Shown here: positions 1-7,837 of the stretch, one piece after another | Position numbering within the stretch: position 1 is the first letter of the stretch | How the letters are laid out: every line of letters begins with the position of its first letter | Assembly (NCBI RefSeq): GCF_030433685.1 | Contig: NZ_JAROCF010000001.1 | Span: 2,232,001 to 2,296,000 of the forward strand | Direction: 5' to 3' | From: Leifsonia williamsii | Lineage (GTDB): Bacteria > Actinomycetota > Actinomycetes > Actinomycetales > Microbacteriaceae | DNA length: 64,000 nucleotides | Notes under the pieces: generated by a model | Databases searched by the model: none | What the model was told of the DNA's origin: nothing | Seen by the model: only the letters and a program-made list of their open reading frames with translations | Position numbers and translations under genes: made by a program

Positions 1-1
1 C

Positions 2-1000
2 CTCGACACGAAGCTCTCGCTCGCGTCGCTGACGAACAAGGCCATCTCGCTGCTCGACAAGCCCAGCGGCGACGGCTTCTTCCTGCAGGTGGAGGGTGCG
101 AGCATCGACAAGCAGGACCACTCGGCCAACGCGTGCGGCCAGATCGGCGAGACCGTCGACCTCGACGAGGCCGTGCAGGCCGCCCTCGCCTTCGCTAAGA
201 AGGACGGCAACACGCTCGTCATCGTGACCGCCGACCACGCCCACACCAGCCAGATCGTCGACTCCACCCCGCCGGCCACGCTCAGCACCGCGCTGACCAC
301 GGCCGACGGCACGGTCATGAAGGTGGCTTACGGCACCGCGGCGGCCGGCGGCTCGCAGCAGCACACCGGCGCCCAGCTCCGCATCGCCGGCTACGGGCCC
401 GGTGCGGCGAACGTGGTCGGCCTCACCGACCAGACCGACACCTTCTTCACCATCGCGAACGCCTTGCAGCTGGAGCGCAGCTACGCGAAGCTCAGCGCGG
501 GCGCGAAGGCGACCCCGTCGGCGACGTCGGTCAAGCCGGGCCAGGAGTTCACGGTGGCGCTCAGCGGCTGGGCCGGCGACCGCCAGGTGAACGGCGTGGT
601 GCAGTCCGACCCGGTGACGCTGCCGCGCACCGACGTCCTGAGCGGCGGCGCCACCATCACGGTGACGGCCCCGCAGGAGACGGGCCAGCACACGGTGACG
701 CTCACCGGCGCGCAGAGCGCGGTGCAGGTCGTGGTGCCGTTCGAGGTCACGGCCGACGGCGCTCCGTCGGGCCAGACCCCTGGCGGTGCGGGCGGCGGCG
801 CGGCGGGCGGCGCGGGCGGCTCCGGCGGCTCGGGTGCGGCGGGCGACCCCGCGGTGGTGGCCGGCACGGCCGTGAACGCGCTCGCCTCGACCGGCTCGGT
901 GGTCGCGCCGATCGTGGTGGTGGCGCTCGCGCTGCTGCTCGGCGGCTCCCTGCTCTGGACGCGTGGGCGCCGGAGCGTGAGCGGAGTGTCGCGCGGCTGA
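2..1000 (+). CDS. phoA: Alkaline phosphatase, PhoA type, C-terminal part (partial)
   Basis: Only the last 332 residues are inside the window; the frame is open from base 2, so the signal peptide and active-site serine lie off the left edge. The visible part matches the PhoA metal centre: [11 protein letters not shown] at residues 30-40 (Glu, Asp, His ligands), TADHAH at 76-81 and QHTG at 120-123. The enzyme hydrolyses phosphate monoesters outside the membrane. After the catalytic part come an Ig-like stretch, a Gly-rich linker (about 260-280), the pentapeptide LASTG (294-298), one hydrophobic helix and a basic tail (RGRR). This is the layout of a sortase sorting signal of the LAXTG type seen in actinobacteria, so the enzyme is probably wall-anchored. 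E. coli PhoA has no such tail. Product is sure; anchoring is inferred. Confidence 0.95.
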   Translation, partial: LDTKLSLASLTNKAISLLDKPSGDGFFLQVEGASIDKQDHSANACGQIGETVDLDEAVQAALAFAKKDGNTLVIVTADHAHTSQIVDSTPPATLSTALTTADGTVMKVAYGTAAAGGSQQHTGAQLRIAGYGPGAANVVGLTDQTDTFFTIANALQLERSYAKLSAGAKATPSATSVKPGQEFTVALSGWAGDRQVNGVVQSDPVTLPRTDVLSGGATITVTAPQETGQHTVTLTGAQSAVQVVVPFEVTADGAPSGQTPGGAGGGAAGGAGGSGGSGAAGDPAVVAGTAVNALASTGSVVAPIVVVALALLLGGSLLWTRGRRSVSGVSRG

Positions 1001-1035
1001 TGCGCGTGGACCGGTGATCGCGCCGGGATGCAGGG

Positions 1036-1069
1036 GCGGGCGCCTCGTGAGGGATCGCGGGGCGCCCGC
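1036..1069 (+). terminator. Hairpin after the alkaline phosphatase gene
   Basis: GCGGGCGCC (1036-1044) pairs perfectly with GGCGCCCGC (1061-1069) across a 16-base loop. It stands 36 bases past the phoA stop in a region with convergent transcription. There is no T-tract, so it may be a weak or Rho-assisted terminator. Confidence 0.4.
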
Positions 1070-1130
1070 TCGGTCGTCACGAGTGGCAGCGTGGATGGCG
1101 TCTTCGCCGGCCTGCCGGGGTGGGATCGGG

Positions 1131-1233
1131 GCGGCGGCGCTCAGGTCTCCGCAGGGGCGCCGTCCCGCTGGGCCGCCGTCGGTGAGCCGGGCGGCGGCGA
1201 TCAGGTCGGCGCGGGGGCACCGTCCCGCTGGCC
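1131..1233. repeat. 60-bp-period duplication of the hydrolase gene tail
   Basis: Bases 1131-1173 are repeated with a few mismatches at 1191-1233, exactly 60 bases apart. The right copy is the last codons and the TGA stop of the hydrolase gene on the minus strand; the left copy lies just downstream and preserves the frame and a second TGA (TCA at 1141 and at 1201). Confidence 0.75.
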
Positions 1234-2067
1234 CAGCGCCCAGTCGAGCCCCGTGCCGAGGGCGGTGAGCACCGACACGTGACCCTCGCGGGGGCGCAGC
1301 CACAGCTCGGCGGTGGGGAGGCGCTCGAGCTGGCGGTGGGCGTGGAGGGGCGGGACGACGCGGTCGCGGCCGCCCTGGACCAGGAGGACCGGGGCGGTGA
1401 TCGCGGACAGGTCGGCTCCCCACGGGGTGATGTAAGCAACGTCGTCGTCGGCCTCGCCGTCGGGGCCGGCGGCAGAGCCGGCCTGCGCGTCGGCGCCCAG
1501 CGCGCGCCACGGGCCGTCGAGGGCCGCGTAGTCGCGGTCGATGAAGCTGTTCGGGTCGAACTCGGCCGTCTGCGCGTGGGCGAGGCGGGCGTCGCGGCCG
1601 AGCAGGGCGCTCCCGGTGCCGCTCGGGTCGGCCATGCCGGCGAACCAGTCCGGGGTGCCGTCGTACGGGGCGATGCCGGCCAGCACCAGCACCGCGGTCA
1701 CGCGCTCCGGCGCCAGGGCGGCGCAGGCGAGGGCGTGCGGGCCGCCTCCGGACGCACCGGCGGTGATCAGGCGGTCGACGCCGAGGGCTTCGAGGACCGT
1801 CAGCGCGTCGCGGGCGGCGTCCGCCACGCTGCGGCCCGGCAGGGGCGTCGAGCCCGGGTAGCCGGGGCGGGCGCACGAGACCACGCGGAGGCCGCGGGCG
1901 GCCGCGGCCTGCGCGACCGGCTCGATGACGGCTCCGGTCTGCGGGGTGCCGTGGTGCCACAGCAGCACCGGGGCGCCGGCCGGGCCACCGGTATCGAACC
2001 AGCGGACGTCGCGGCCGTCGGGGGTGCGGAGGCTGCCCGCGGTCGCGGGTTCCGGCTGTGCGTTCAT
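1201..2067 (-). CDS. Alpha/beta hydrolase
   Basis: A 288-residue alpha/beta-hydrolase fold protein with no signal peptide, so probably cytoplasmic. The oxyanion region HHGTP is near residue 38, the nucleophile elbow GASGG at 104-108 (Ser106), the acid in GGRDR (Asp235) and the catalytic histidine in EGHVS (His263). Substrate cannot be told from sequence; the family includes esterases, epoxide hydrolases and peptidases. I chose the ATG at 2067 because it starts the conserved part; upstream in-frame residues are low-complexity and antisense to the deaminase end. It lies 43 bases downstream of the deaminase gene on the same strand and is probably co-transcribed. The 3' end is duplicated (1131-1233). 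Confidence 0.85.
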   Translation of the reverse strand: MNAQPEPATAGSLRTPDGRDVRWFDTGGPAGAPVLLWHHGTPQTGAVIEPVAQAAAARGLRVVSCARPGYPGSTPLPGRSVADAARDALTVLEALGVDRLITAGASGGGPHALACAALAPERVTAVLVLAGIAPYDGTPDWFAGMADPSGTGSALLGRDARLAHAQTAEFDPNSFIDRDYAALDGPWRALGADAQAGSAAGPDGEADDDVAYITPWGADLSAITAPVLLVQGGRDRVVPPLHAHRQLERLPTAELWLRPREGHVSVLTALGTGLDWALGQRDGAPAPT

Positions 2068-2110
2068 CCGTGCTCCCGTTCCTGCCCCGCCAGCGCGGCC
2101 GCCTCCACTC

Positions 2111-3187
2111 TCATCCCCGCCACGCCTCCAGCTCGCGACGCAGCTCCGCCTTGCGGGCATCGGAGGCGAAGGAGGCGTCGATCGAGGTGCGGGCGTACGC
2201 CTCGGCCTGGGCGCTGGTCAGGCCGAGGGTGTCGCGGACCGCGATGAAGTTGTCGGCGATGTAGCCGCCGAAGTAGGCGGGGTCGTCGGAATTGATGGTG
2301 ACCGCGACTCCGGCCTCCGCCAGGCTGTGCAGCGGGTGGAGCGCGAGGTCGGGGGTCGCCTGGAGGCGCTGATTCGAGAGCGGGCACACCGTGAGCGGGA
2401 TGCGGTCGCGGGCGAGGCGTTCGATCAGGGCCGGGTCGTCGAGGGAGCGGATGCCGTGGTCGATGCGCTCAGCGCCCAGGAGGTCGAGGGCCTCGACGAC
2501 GTAGCCGGCCGGGCCCTCCTCTCCTGCGTGGGCGACGGCGTGCAGCCCTTCTGCGCGCGCCCGGGCGAAGACGTCCTGGAAGAGCGACGGCGGATAGCCG
2601 ACCTCGGCCGAGTCGAGGCCGACGCCCAGCAGGCGCTCGCGACGGGTCAGCGCCGCGCTCAGCGTGCGGTCGGCCGACGCGACCGGCTGGTCGCGCAGGA
2701 AGCAGAGGATCAACCCGCCGCTGATGCCGAGGTCGCGCTCGGCCTCGTCCAGGGCGCCGCCGATGCCGTCGATCACCGTCTCGATCGGCACGCCGCGTGC
2801 GGTGTGCGCCTGCGGGTCGAAGAACAGCTCGGCGTGCCGCACGCCCTGCTCGGACGCGCGGCGCAGGTAGTGGCGGGTCAGCTCGGCGAAGTCGTCCTCG
2901 GTCTGCAGCACCGCCATCGTCGCGTAGTACAGGTCGAGGAACGACTGCAGGTCCGCGAAGTCGTAGGCGGCTGCGAGCTCGTCGACCGACGCGAACGGCA
3001 GCGCCACCCCGTTGCGAGCGGCCAGCTCGAAGGCGAGCTCCGGCTCCAGCGTGCCCTCGATGTGCAGGTGCAGCTCGGCCTTCGGCAGCGCCCGGAGCGC
3101 GTCGTCGGACGGCGAGGAGGCGGAGAAGGCAGAGAAAGCGGAGGAAGCGCGGGAGGGGGAGGAGGCGGGCGCGGTGCTGTCGGTCAT
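2111..3187 (-). CDS. add: Adenosine/adenine deaminase (purine deaminase family)
   Basis: A 358-residue zinc-dependent purine deaminase. HLHIEGT (residues 40-46) carries the two metal histidines, HAGEEG (220-225) the third histidine and catalytic Glu, and SDDPAYFGGY (300-309) the catalytic/metal Asp pair. The HxHxEG rather than HxHxDG form and SDDPAYFGGY are typical of adenine deaminases of the fungal Aah1 type, so adenine to hypoxanthine is somewhat more likely than adenosine to inosine; both are purine salvage reactions. The first about 30 residues are a Ser/Ala-rich tail (SAFSAFSAS) that aligns with nothing obvious; a later start is possible but none has a better ribosome site. The downstream hydrolase follows on the same strand. 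Confidence 0.88.
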   Translation of the reverse strand: MTDSTAPASSPSRASSAFSAFSASSPSDDALRALPKAELHLHIEGTLEPELAFELAARNGVALPFASVDELAAAYDFADLQSFLDLYYATMAVLQTEDDFAELTRHYLRRASEQGVRHAELFFDPQAHTARGVPIETVIDGIGGALDEAERDLGISGGLILCFLRDQPVASADRTLSAALTRRERLLGVGLDSAEVGYPPSLFQDVFARARAEGLHAVAHAGEEGPAGYVVEALDLLGAERIDHGIRSLDDPALIERLARDRIPLTVCPLSNQRLQATPDLALHPLHSLAEAGVAVTINSDDPAYFGGYIADNFIAVRDTLGLTSAQAEAYARTSIDASFASDARKAELRRELEAWRG

Positions 3188-3271
3188 GCGTTCGATCCTG
3201 CCAGCTGCGCCCGCGCCGTGACCCGCCGATCGTCATTCTGTGGAGGGACGCGCGTCTCCACAGGCGGCGGC

Positions 3272-3277
3272 TAGCCT
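3272..3277 (+). promoter_or_regulatory. -10 hexamer TAGCCT, leaderless start of the DUF2809 gene
   Basis: TAGCCT ends six bases before the ATG at 3284, so transcription would begin on or next to the start codon. No Shine-Dalgarno sequence fits between. The matching -35 is not obvious. Confidence 0.5.
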
Positions 3278-3283
3278 GCGGGG

Positions 3284-3733
3284 ATGCGATCCCGACGCGC
3301 CGCCATCGCCATCGCCGCCGCCGTCACCGTCGCGGCCGGTCTGCTGGTGCACGCCACGACGACCGGGGAGCCGGGAGGGGCGATCGGCGATGCGCTCTAC
3401 GCGGCGCTCGCGTACCTCCTCGTCGCCCTGATCGCTCCACGGCTGCGTCCGGCGATCGCGGCCGGCATCGCGGTCGCCGGCTGCGCGGCCGTCGAACTGC
3501 TGCAGCTCACGCCGCTGCCGGCGCGGCTGGCGGAGGTCGCACCTCCCGTCGCCCTGGTGCTCGGCACGACCTTCCAGGCCGCCGACTTGGCCTTCTACGC
3601 CCTGGGCGCGGCGGCTGCCGCGGCCGCGGACGCATTCAGTCGACGCGCAGCAGGATCTTCCCGAGGTGCGCGGACGACTCCATCCTCCGGTGCGCCTGCG
3701 CGGCGTCCGCCAGCGGGAACACGGAGTCGATGA
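3284..3733 (+). CDS. DUF2809-type small membrane protein
   Basis: About 149 residues with four hydrophobic segments in the first 115, including the ELLQLTPLPARL stretch and a loop before the last helix (TTFQAADLAFYALG) that resemble DUF2809 proteins. Function unknown. The C-terminal roughly 35 residues are Arg/Ser/Pro-rich and are encoded across the 3' end of the convergent quinone oxidoreductase gene (98-base overlap), so that tail is probably a neutral run-on. The gene appears to be leaderless (TAGCCT six bases upstream). It stands alone, divergent from the deaminase gene with 96 bases between starts. Confidence 0.65.
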   Translation: MRSRRAAIAIAAAVTVAAGLLVHATTTGEPGGAIGDALYAALAYLLVALIAPRLRPAIAAGIAVAGCAAVELLQLTPLPARLAEVAPPVALVLGTTFQAADLAFYALGAAAAAAADAFSRRAAGSSRGARTTPSSGAPARRPPAGTRSR

Positions 3734-4616
3734 CCGGGCGCACCCGGCCCTCGGCGAGCAGCGGCCATACGTGCTCGCGTACGCCGGCGATGACGGCCCG
3801 CCTCTCCTCCAGCGGCCGGGCGCGCAGCGTCGTGCCCCAGAGCCGCGCCCGCTTGCGCATCAGCAGCCCGATGTCGAGGGAAGCCGGGGTGCGGTCCCTG
3901 GTCGCGATCGCCATGATCCGGCCGCCGGTGGCGAGCGCGTCGAGGTCGCGCGCGATGTAGGAGCCGCCCACGATGTCGAGCACGACGTCGACACCGCGGC
4001 CGTCGGTGAAGGCGAGCGCCGCCTCCACGAAATCCTGCGTGCGGTACTCGACGGCGGCGTCGGCGCCGAGACCGCGGCAGAACTCCGCCTTCTCGGGGCT
4101 GCCGGCGGTGGCGATCACGTTCGCTCCGAACGCGCGGCCCAACTGCACCGCCATGCTGCCGATGCCGCTCGACCCGCCGTGGACGAGCAGCGTCTCGCCC
4201 GCGGCGAGGCCGGCGAGCTGGAAGACGTTGGACCATACGGTCGCGACGACCTCGGGGAGGCCGGCGGCCTCCACCAGCTCCACCGAGGAGGGGACCGGCA
4301 GTACGAGCCCGGCGTCGACCGTCACCAGCTCCGCGTAGCCGCCGCCGGGCAGCAGCGCGCAGACGCGGTCGCCGACCCGCCAGCCCGTGACCTCGGTGCC
4401 GAGCGCGTCGATCGTGCCCGACACCTCCAGCCCCGGCCATTCCGGCGCGCCGGGAGGCGACGGGTAGAAGCCGCGGCGCTGGCTGAGGTCGGCGCCGTTG
4501 AGACCGGCGGCGGCCACGCGGATGCGCACCTCGCCGGGCGCGGGTGTCGGGTCGTCGACAACGGCCTCCTGCAGCATCTCCGGGCCGCCCGGCCGGGCGA
4601 CGACGATGGCGCGCAT
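3636..4616 (-). CDS. NAD(P)H quinone oxidoreductase, PIG3 family
   Basis: A 326-residue zinc-free medium-chain dehydrogenase/reductase. The N-terminal GroES-like part contains NGADLSQRRGFYPSPPG near residue 40, diagnostic of the PIG3/quinone reductase group; the Rossmann part has GGSSGIGSMAVQLG near 145. It reduces quinones or other electrophiles with NADPH. The ATG at 4616 overlaps the TGA of the upstream ABC permease by one base (TGATG), so it is translationally coupled as the third gene of an operon: ATPase, permease, oxidoreductase. Its 3' end overlaps the convergent DUF2809 gene. A longer upstream frame exists but is antisense noise within the permease gene. Confidence 0.9.
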   Translation of the reverse strand: MRAIVVARPGGPEMLQEAVVDDPTPAPGEVRIRVAAAGLNGADLSQRRGFYPSPPGAPEWPGLEVSGTIDALGTEVTGWRVGDRVCALLPGGGYAELVTVDAGLVLPVPSSVELVEAAGLPEVVATVWSNVFQLAGLAAGETLLVHGGSSGIGSMAVQLGRAFGANVIATAGSPEKAEFCRGLGADAAVEYRTQDFVEAALAFTDGRGVDVVLDIVGGSYIARDLDALATGGRIMAIATRDRTPASLDIGLLMRKRARLWGTTLRARPLEERRAVIAGVREHVWPLLAEGRVRPVIDSVFPLADAAQAHRRMESSAHLGKILLRVD

Positions 4617-5857
4617 CAGGCGGCGCGCTCGGGAGCGGTGGAGCGGCGGCCGAGCACGTCGCGGATGCGCACCTTGCTGGAGTACTCGATCGACCCGTAG
4701 CGGAACAGCCGCACCGCCAGCCGCAGCACGATCACGGCCAGCACGAACAGCTCCACGATGATGATGATCGCCTGCCACAGGGGCAGCGAGCCGAACGCGT
4801 TCAGCAGGAGTGCCGTGATCGGCGCCGTGTACGGGAAGAACGCGAGGATCTGCACGATCGGCGACTGCGGCGAGCTGATCGCGAAGCCGGAGGCGTACAG
4901 CGGGATCACCACGGCGAAGATCACGACCGAGAACACCGGGGCCGCGTCCTTCGCGGTCGGCATCACGGCTCCCACCGCCACCAGGGTGCCGGTGAACAGC
5001 GCGAACCCGCCGACCAGGATCAGGGCGCCCACGATCATCTTCTGCGGATCGAACACCAGTCCGCTGAGGTCGAAATCCGGGATGTTCAACTGGTCGCGGA
5101 AGAACAGGTACCCGATCAGCACCGGCAGGGCGAACGCCGCGATCTGGATCAACCCGATCAGGAACAGCGACACCACCTTGCCGATCAGCAGGTTCGTCGG
5201 GTTGATCGTGGTGAGGATCATCTCGGTGACGCGGTTCTCCTTCTCCTCGAGCGTGGAGTTCAGCATCTGGTTGCCGAGGAAGACGATGACCACGAAGAAG
5301 GCGGCGAGGAACACGAGCGCGGGCAGGATCGCCTCGAAGCCGGGCGCGACGGCACCGTCCTTGAACGTGGTCGTCGAGGTCTTCACGTCGCCCCGCAGCA
5401 CGGCGACGTCGGTGGGCGAGTCGAGCTTCTGCTCCACGCTGGTGGAGAGGAGGCTCTCGGCGACGGCTGCATACCGGCTGTTCTGGAACAGGCCCGCGTC
5501 GGCGCCCCAGATCTTCACCTGCTCCGTCGCCGGGTCGGCCGGGTAGTCGAAGTAGGCGGTGGTGCCGCCGATCTGCACCTCCTCCACGCCCTCCGCGCTG
5601 CTCCCGATCGCGCTGCCGCCGTACTGCCGGGCGACGCCGGGGTCGATCAGGCCGGAGGCGTCGGTGTAGAGGAACTCGAAGCGCGCGTTCTTCTGCTCGT
5701 CGGCGGTGTTCGAGGTGGAGACGTTCGACGCGACGATCAGCGCGCCGAGACCGAAGACGAGCAGCGGCAGGATGAGCGTGATCGCCCAGAACCGCTTCTT
5801 GGTCACCGTGCGGGTGAACTCGAAACCGATGACGGTGGAGAGGTTGTGCCTGGCCAT
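4616..5857 (-). CDS. ABC-2 type exporter permease (NatB-like)
   Basis: A 413-residue permease with the ABC-2/NatB plan: one helix near residue 25-45, a large extracytoplasmic domain of about 190 residues, then five to six helices. The cytoplasmic signature EEKENRVTEMILTTI follows the second helix, as in NatB and related Na+ or drug exporters. It pairs with the ATPase gene just upstream, whose stop lies one base before this ATG. Substrate is not determinable; the sodium-exporter NatAB group is the nearest I can name. The ATG at 5857 was preferred over an upstream frame because the upstream residues are antisense low-complexity. Confidence 0.88.
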   Translation of the reverse strand: MARHNLSTVIGFEFTRTVTKKRFWAITLILPLLVFGLGALIVASNVSTSNTADEQKNARFEFLYTDASGLIDPGVARQYGGSAIGSSAEGVEEVQIGGTTAYFDYPADPATEQVKIWGADAGLFQNSRYAAVAESLLSTSVEQKLDSPTDVAVLRGDVKTSTTTFKDGAVAPGFEAILPALVFLAAFFVVIVFLGNQMLNSTLEEKENRVTEMILTTINPTNLLIGKVVSLFLIGLIQIAAFALPVLIGYLFFRDQLNIPDFDLSGLVFDPQKMIVGALILVGGFALFTGTLVAVGAVMPTAKDAAPVFSVVIFAVVIPLYASGFAISSPQSPIVQILAFFPYTAPITALLLNAFGSLPLWQAIIIIVELFVLAVIVLRLAVRLFRYGSIEYSSKVRIRDVLGRRSTAPERAA

Positions 5858-5858
5858 G

Positions 5859-6785
5859 TCAGTCCTCCTGGCGGCTCTCGGCGCCGTAGACCTCGACGAA
5901 GATGTCGTCGAGCGACTTGCGGGTGGGGGAGAAGCGGGTGATGCCGGCCCCGCCCTCCACGAGCTCCCGGAGGATCGCGGCGGTGTCGGCACCGGCCGCT
6001 GGCTCGAGCTCGGCGTGCCCGGCGGCATCGGAGAGGACGCGGTAGGAGGCGGAGGCCGGAAGCGCGCCCTCGTGGTCGACGCGCACGATCGTGCCGCCGA
6101 ACTGCTCCTGCACCTCGGGCACGGTGCCGTAGGCGCGCGAGACGCCGTCCTTCAGGAGGATGACGCGGTCGCAGAGGCGCTCCACCTCCTCCATCTGATG
6201 GGTGACCATCATCACGGTGGAGCCGGCGCGCTTCTGGTCGGCGATGATGTCCATGAGCAGCCGGCGGTTGACCGGGTCGAAGCCCTTGGTCGGCTCGTCG
6301 AGGATGAGCAGCTCGGGCTCGTTCATGATGGTGACGCCGAGCTGCACCTTCTGCTGCTGGCCGCCGGAGAGCTTGTCGAGCCGCACCTTCTCCTTGTCGC
6401 CGATGCCGACGCGCTCCAGATAGCTGCGCGACCACCGCCTGGCCTGCTCGGCGCCGAGCCCCTTCAGCCGGCCGAAGTAGACCATCACATCGATGACGGA
6501 CTCCTTCTTGTACAGACCGCGCTCCTCCGGCAGGTAGCCGAGCCGCTCGCCCGCCTCGGGGCTGAACGGCCGGCCGTCGATGTGGAGGATGCCCGCGGTC
6601 GGCTGGTAGATACCGAGCAGTGCGCGGATCGTCGTCGTCTTGCCGGAGCCGTTGCTGCCGAGGAAGCCGAACGTCTCTCCGCGCGCGATGTCGAACGAGA
6701 GGTCGCGGATGACCGTGGTGCGGCCGAAATCCATGCGGAACCCGGCGATGTGGACGAGGGGATCGGTGGGGGCTGCTGCGCTCAC
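5859..6785 (-). CDS. ABC transporter ATP-binding protein (NatA-like)
   Basis: A 308-residue ABC ATPase with all motifs: Walker A GSNGSGKTT near residue 43, signature LSGGQQQK near 143, Walker B LLILDEPT near 163, and H-loop THQM near 197. It has the DUF4162-type C-terminal extension of about 80 residues common in single-domain exporters. It energises the permease encoded immediately downstream. Start is GTG (6785); a TAGGCT hexamer seven bases upstream suggests a leaderless transcript for the three-gene operon. Confidence 0.93.
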   Translation of the reverse strand: MSAAAPTDPLVHIAGFRMDFGRTTVIRDLSFDIARGETFGFLGSNGSGKTTTIRALLGIYQPTAGILHIDGRPFSPEAGERLGYLPEERGLYKKESVIDVMVYFGRLKGLGAEQARRWSRSYLERVGIGDKEKVRLDKLSGGQQQKVQLGVTIMNEPELLILDEPTKGFDPVNRRLLMDIIADQKRAGSTVMMVTHQMEEVERLCDRVILLKDGVSRAYGTVPEVQEQFGGTIVRVDHEGALPASASYRVLSDAAGHAELEPAAGADTAAILRELVEGGAGITRFSPTRKSLDDIFVEVYGAESRQED

Positions 6786-6792
6786 ACCGGCC

Positions 6793-6798
6793 AGCCTA
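6793..6798 (-). promoter_or_regulatory. -10 hexamer TAGGCT before the NatA-like gene
   Basis: On the minus strand TAGGCT is followed by seven bases and then the GTG of the ABC ATPase gene, leaving no room for a ribosome binding site. Confidence 0.5.
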
Positions 6799-6836
6799 GG
6801 GGAGGCCGGCGCGGCGGAGGGCTGACGCCCCGGGCC

Positions 6837-7067
6837 TCACGTGAAGAGCGCCCACTCCGCCCGCCGCAGCTGCGTCTCCTCCCCGCGGAGGCGGACGTAC
6901 CAGGTGCCCTCGTCGCGGTGGTGGTACTCGGCCAGCAGCGTCGAATAGTGCCAGTCCCCGTGCTCGCAGGACCAGTGGACCAGCGAGATCAACTGGCCCT
7001 GCCGGAGATACGGGACGGCGCAGATGTCGTCGTTGCCCGCGCTGGTCGATGCGATGTCCGTGCTCAT
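6837..7067 (-). CDS. Hypothetical protein, 76 residues
   Basis: A small soluble protein I do not recognise. It is Trp/His/Tyr-rich (VHWSCEHGDWHYSTLLAEYHH) and ends in an acidic/basic mix. A purine-rich site (GGGAGGGG in the transcript) precedes the ATG at 7067. It sits alone between the response regulator end and the ABC operon on the same strand; the 140 bases upstream are unusually A/T-rich for this genome (AAAAATAA near 7127) and probably contain its promoter. Codon usage is ordinary. Confidence 0.65.
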   Translation of the reverse strand: MSTDIASTSAGNDDICAVPYLRQGQLISLVHWSCEHGDWHYSTLLAEYHHRDEGTWYVRLRGEETQLRRAEWALFT

Positions 7068-7207
7068 GCGTGCCCCTCCCTGCAACGCCCTGCTGCGGCT
7101 CGCGGTCGACCGGAGCCGAGTGGGGGAAAAATAACGCGGGGGCAAGCAGAATGGCTAGAGGGGTTTTCGCGTCTTCACAACTTTCGAAATCTGGGAACGT
7201 TTGCGCT

Positions 7208-7837
7208 TCACCGCACCAGCCCGTTCTCGTACGCGAACGCCACCAGCTGCACCCGGGAGACCAGGCCGAGCTTGGCGAGGATGCTGCGGATGTGCGACTT
7301 CACCGTCGCCTCGGCGATGAAGGCGGTGCGGCCGATGTCCGTGTTGCTCAGGCCGCGGGCGGCGAGGAGGAAGACCTCCTTCTCGCGCACCGACAGGGCG
7401 TCGATGGCCTCCGGGCGGCGGCGCGCCAGGGAGCGGAACAGCTCGCTGGTCGACTTCGGCGCGATCACCGCGTGGCCCTCGTGCACCGTGCGGACGGCGG
7501 CGAGAATGAAATCCGGCGTGGCGTCCTTGAGCAGGAAGCCGTCGGCGCCTGCGCGCAGCGCCGCTGCGACCGCCTCGTCGCGGTCGAACGTCGTGAGCAC
7601 GACGATGCGTGGCGGGTCGGGGAGGCGGCGGAGCTCGGTCGTGGCGGCGATGCCATCCATGACGGGCATGCGGATGTCCATCAGGATGACGTCCGGACGT
7701 TCGGCGCGCACGAGGTCGAGGGCCTCGCGGCCGTCCGAGGCGGCGCCGGCGAACGCGAGGTCCCGCTGCGACTCGATCAGCATCTGCAGGCCGGAGCAGA
7801 ACAGCGGCTGATCGTCGGCGACGGCGACGCGGATCAC
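7208..7837 (-). CDS. Response regulator, NarL/LuxR family
   Basis: A 209-residue two-component regulator. The receiver has the acidic pair DD (residues 8-9), phospho-acceptor Asp54 in LMDIRMP and the conserved Lys in LLKDATP near 103. The C-terminal LuxR helix-turn-helix (about 140-205) has LSVREKEVFLLAARGLSNTDIG. Its partner kinase is directly upstream: the kinase TGA overlaps this GTG start by four bases (GTGA), so the pair is translationally coupled. The target genes are not evident; no transporter or envelope gene is attached to the operon. Confidence 0.95.
   Translation of the reverse strand: MIRVAVADDQPLFCSGLQMLIESQRDLAFAGAASDGREALDLVRAERPDVILMDIRMPVMDGIAATTELRRLPDPPRIVVLTTFDRDEAVAAALRAGADGFLLKDATPDFILAAVRTVHEGHAVIAPKSTSELFRSLARRRPEAIDALSVREKEVFLLAARGLSNTDIGRTAFIAEATVKSHIRSILAKLGLVSRVQLVAFAYENGLVR

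Noticed and set aside
1014..1282. Two short plus-strand ORFs after phoA
   Set aside because: They are antisense to the hydrolase tail and its duplicate, are Arg/Gly/Pro-rich, and lack ribosome sites.
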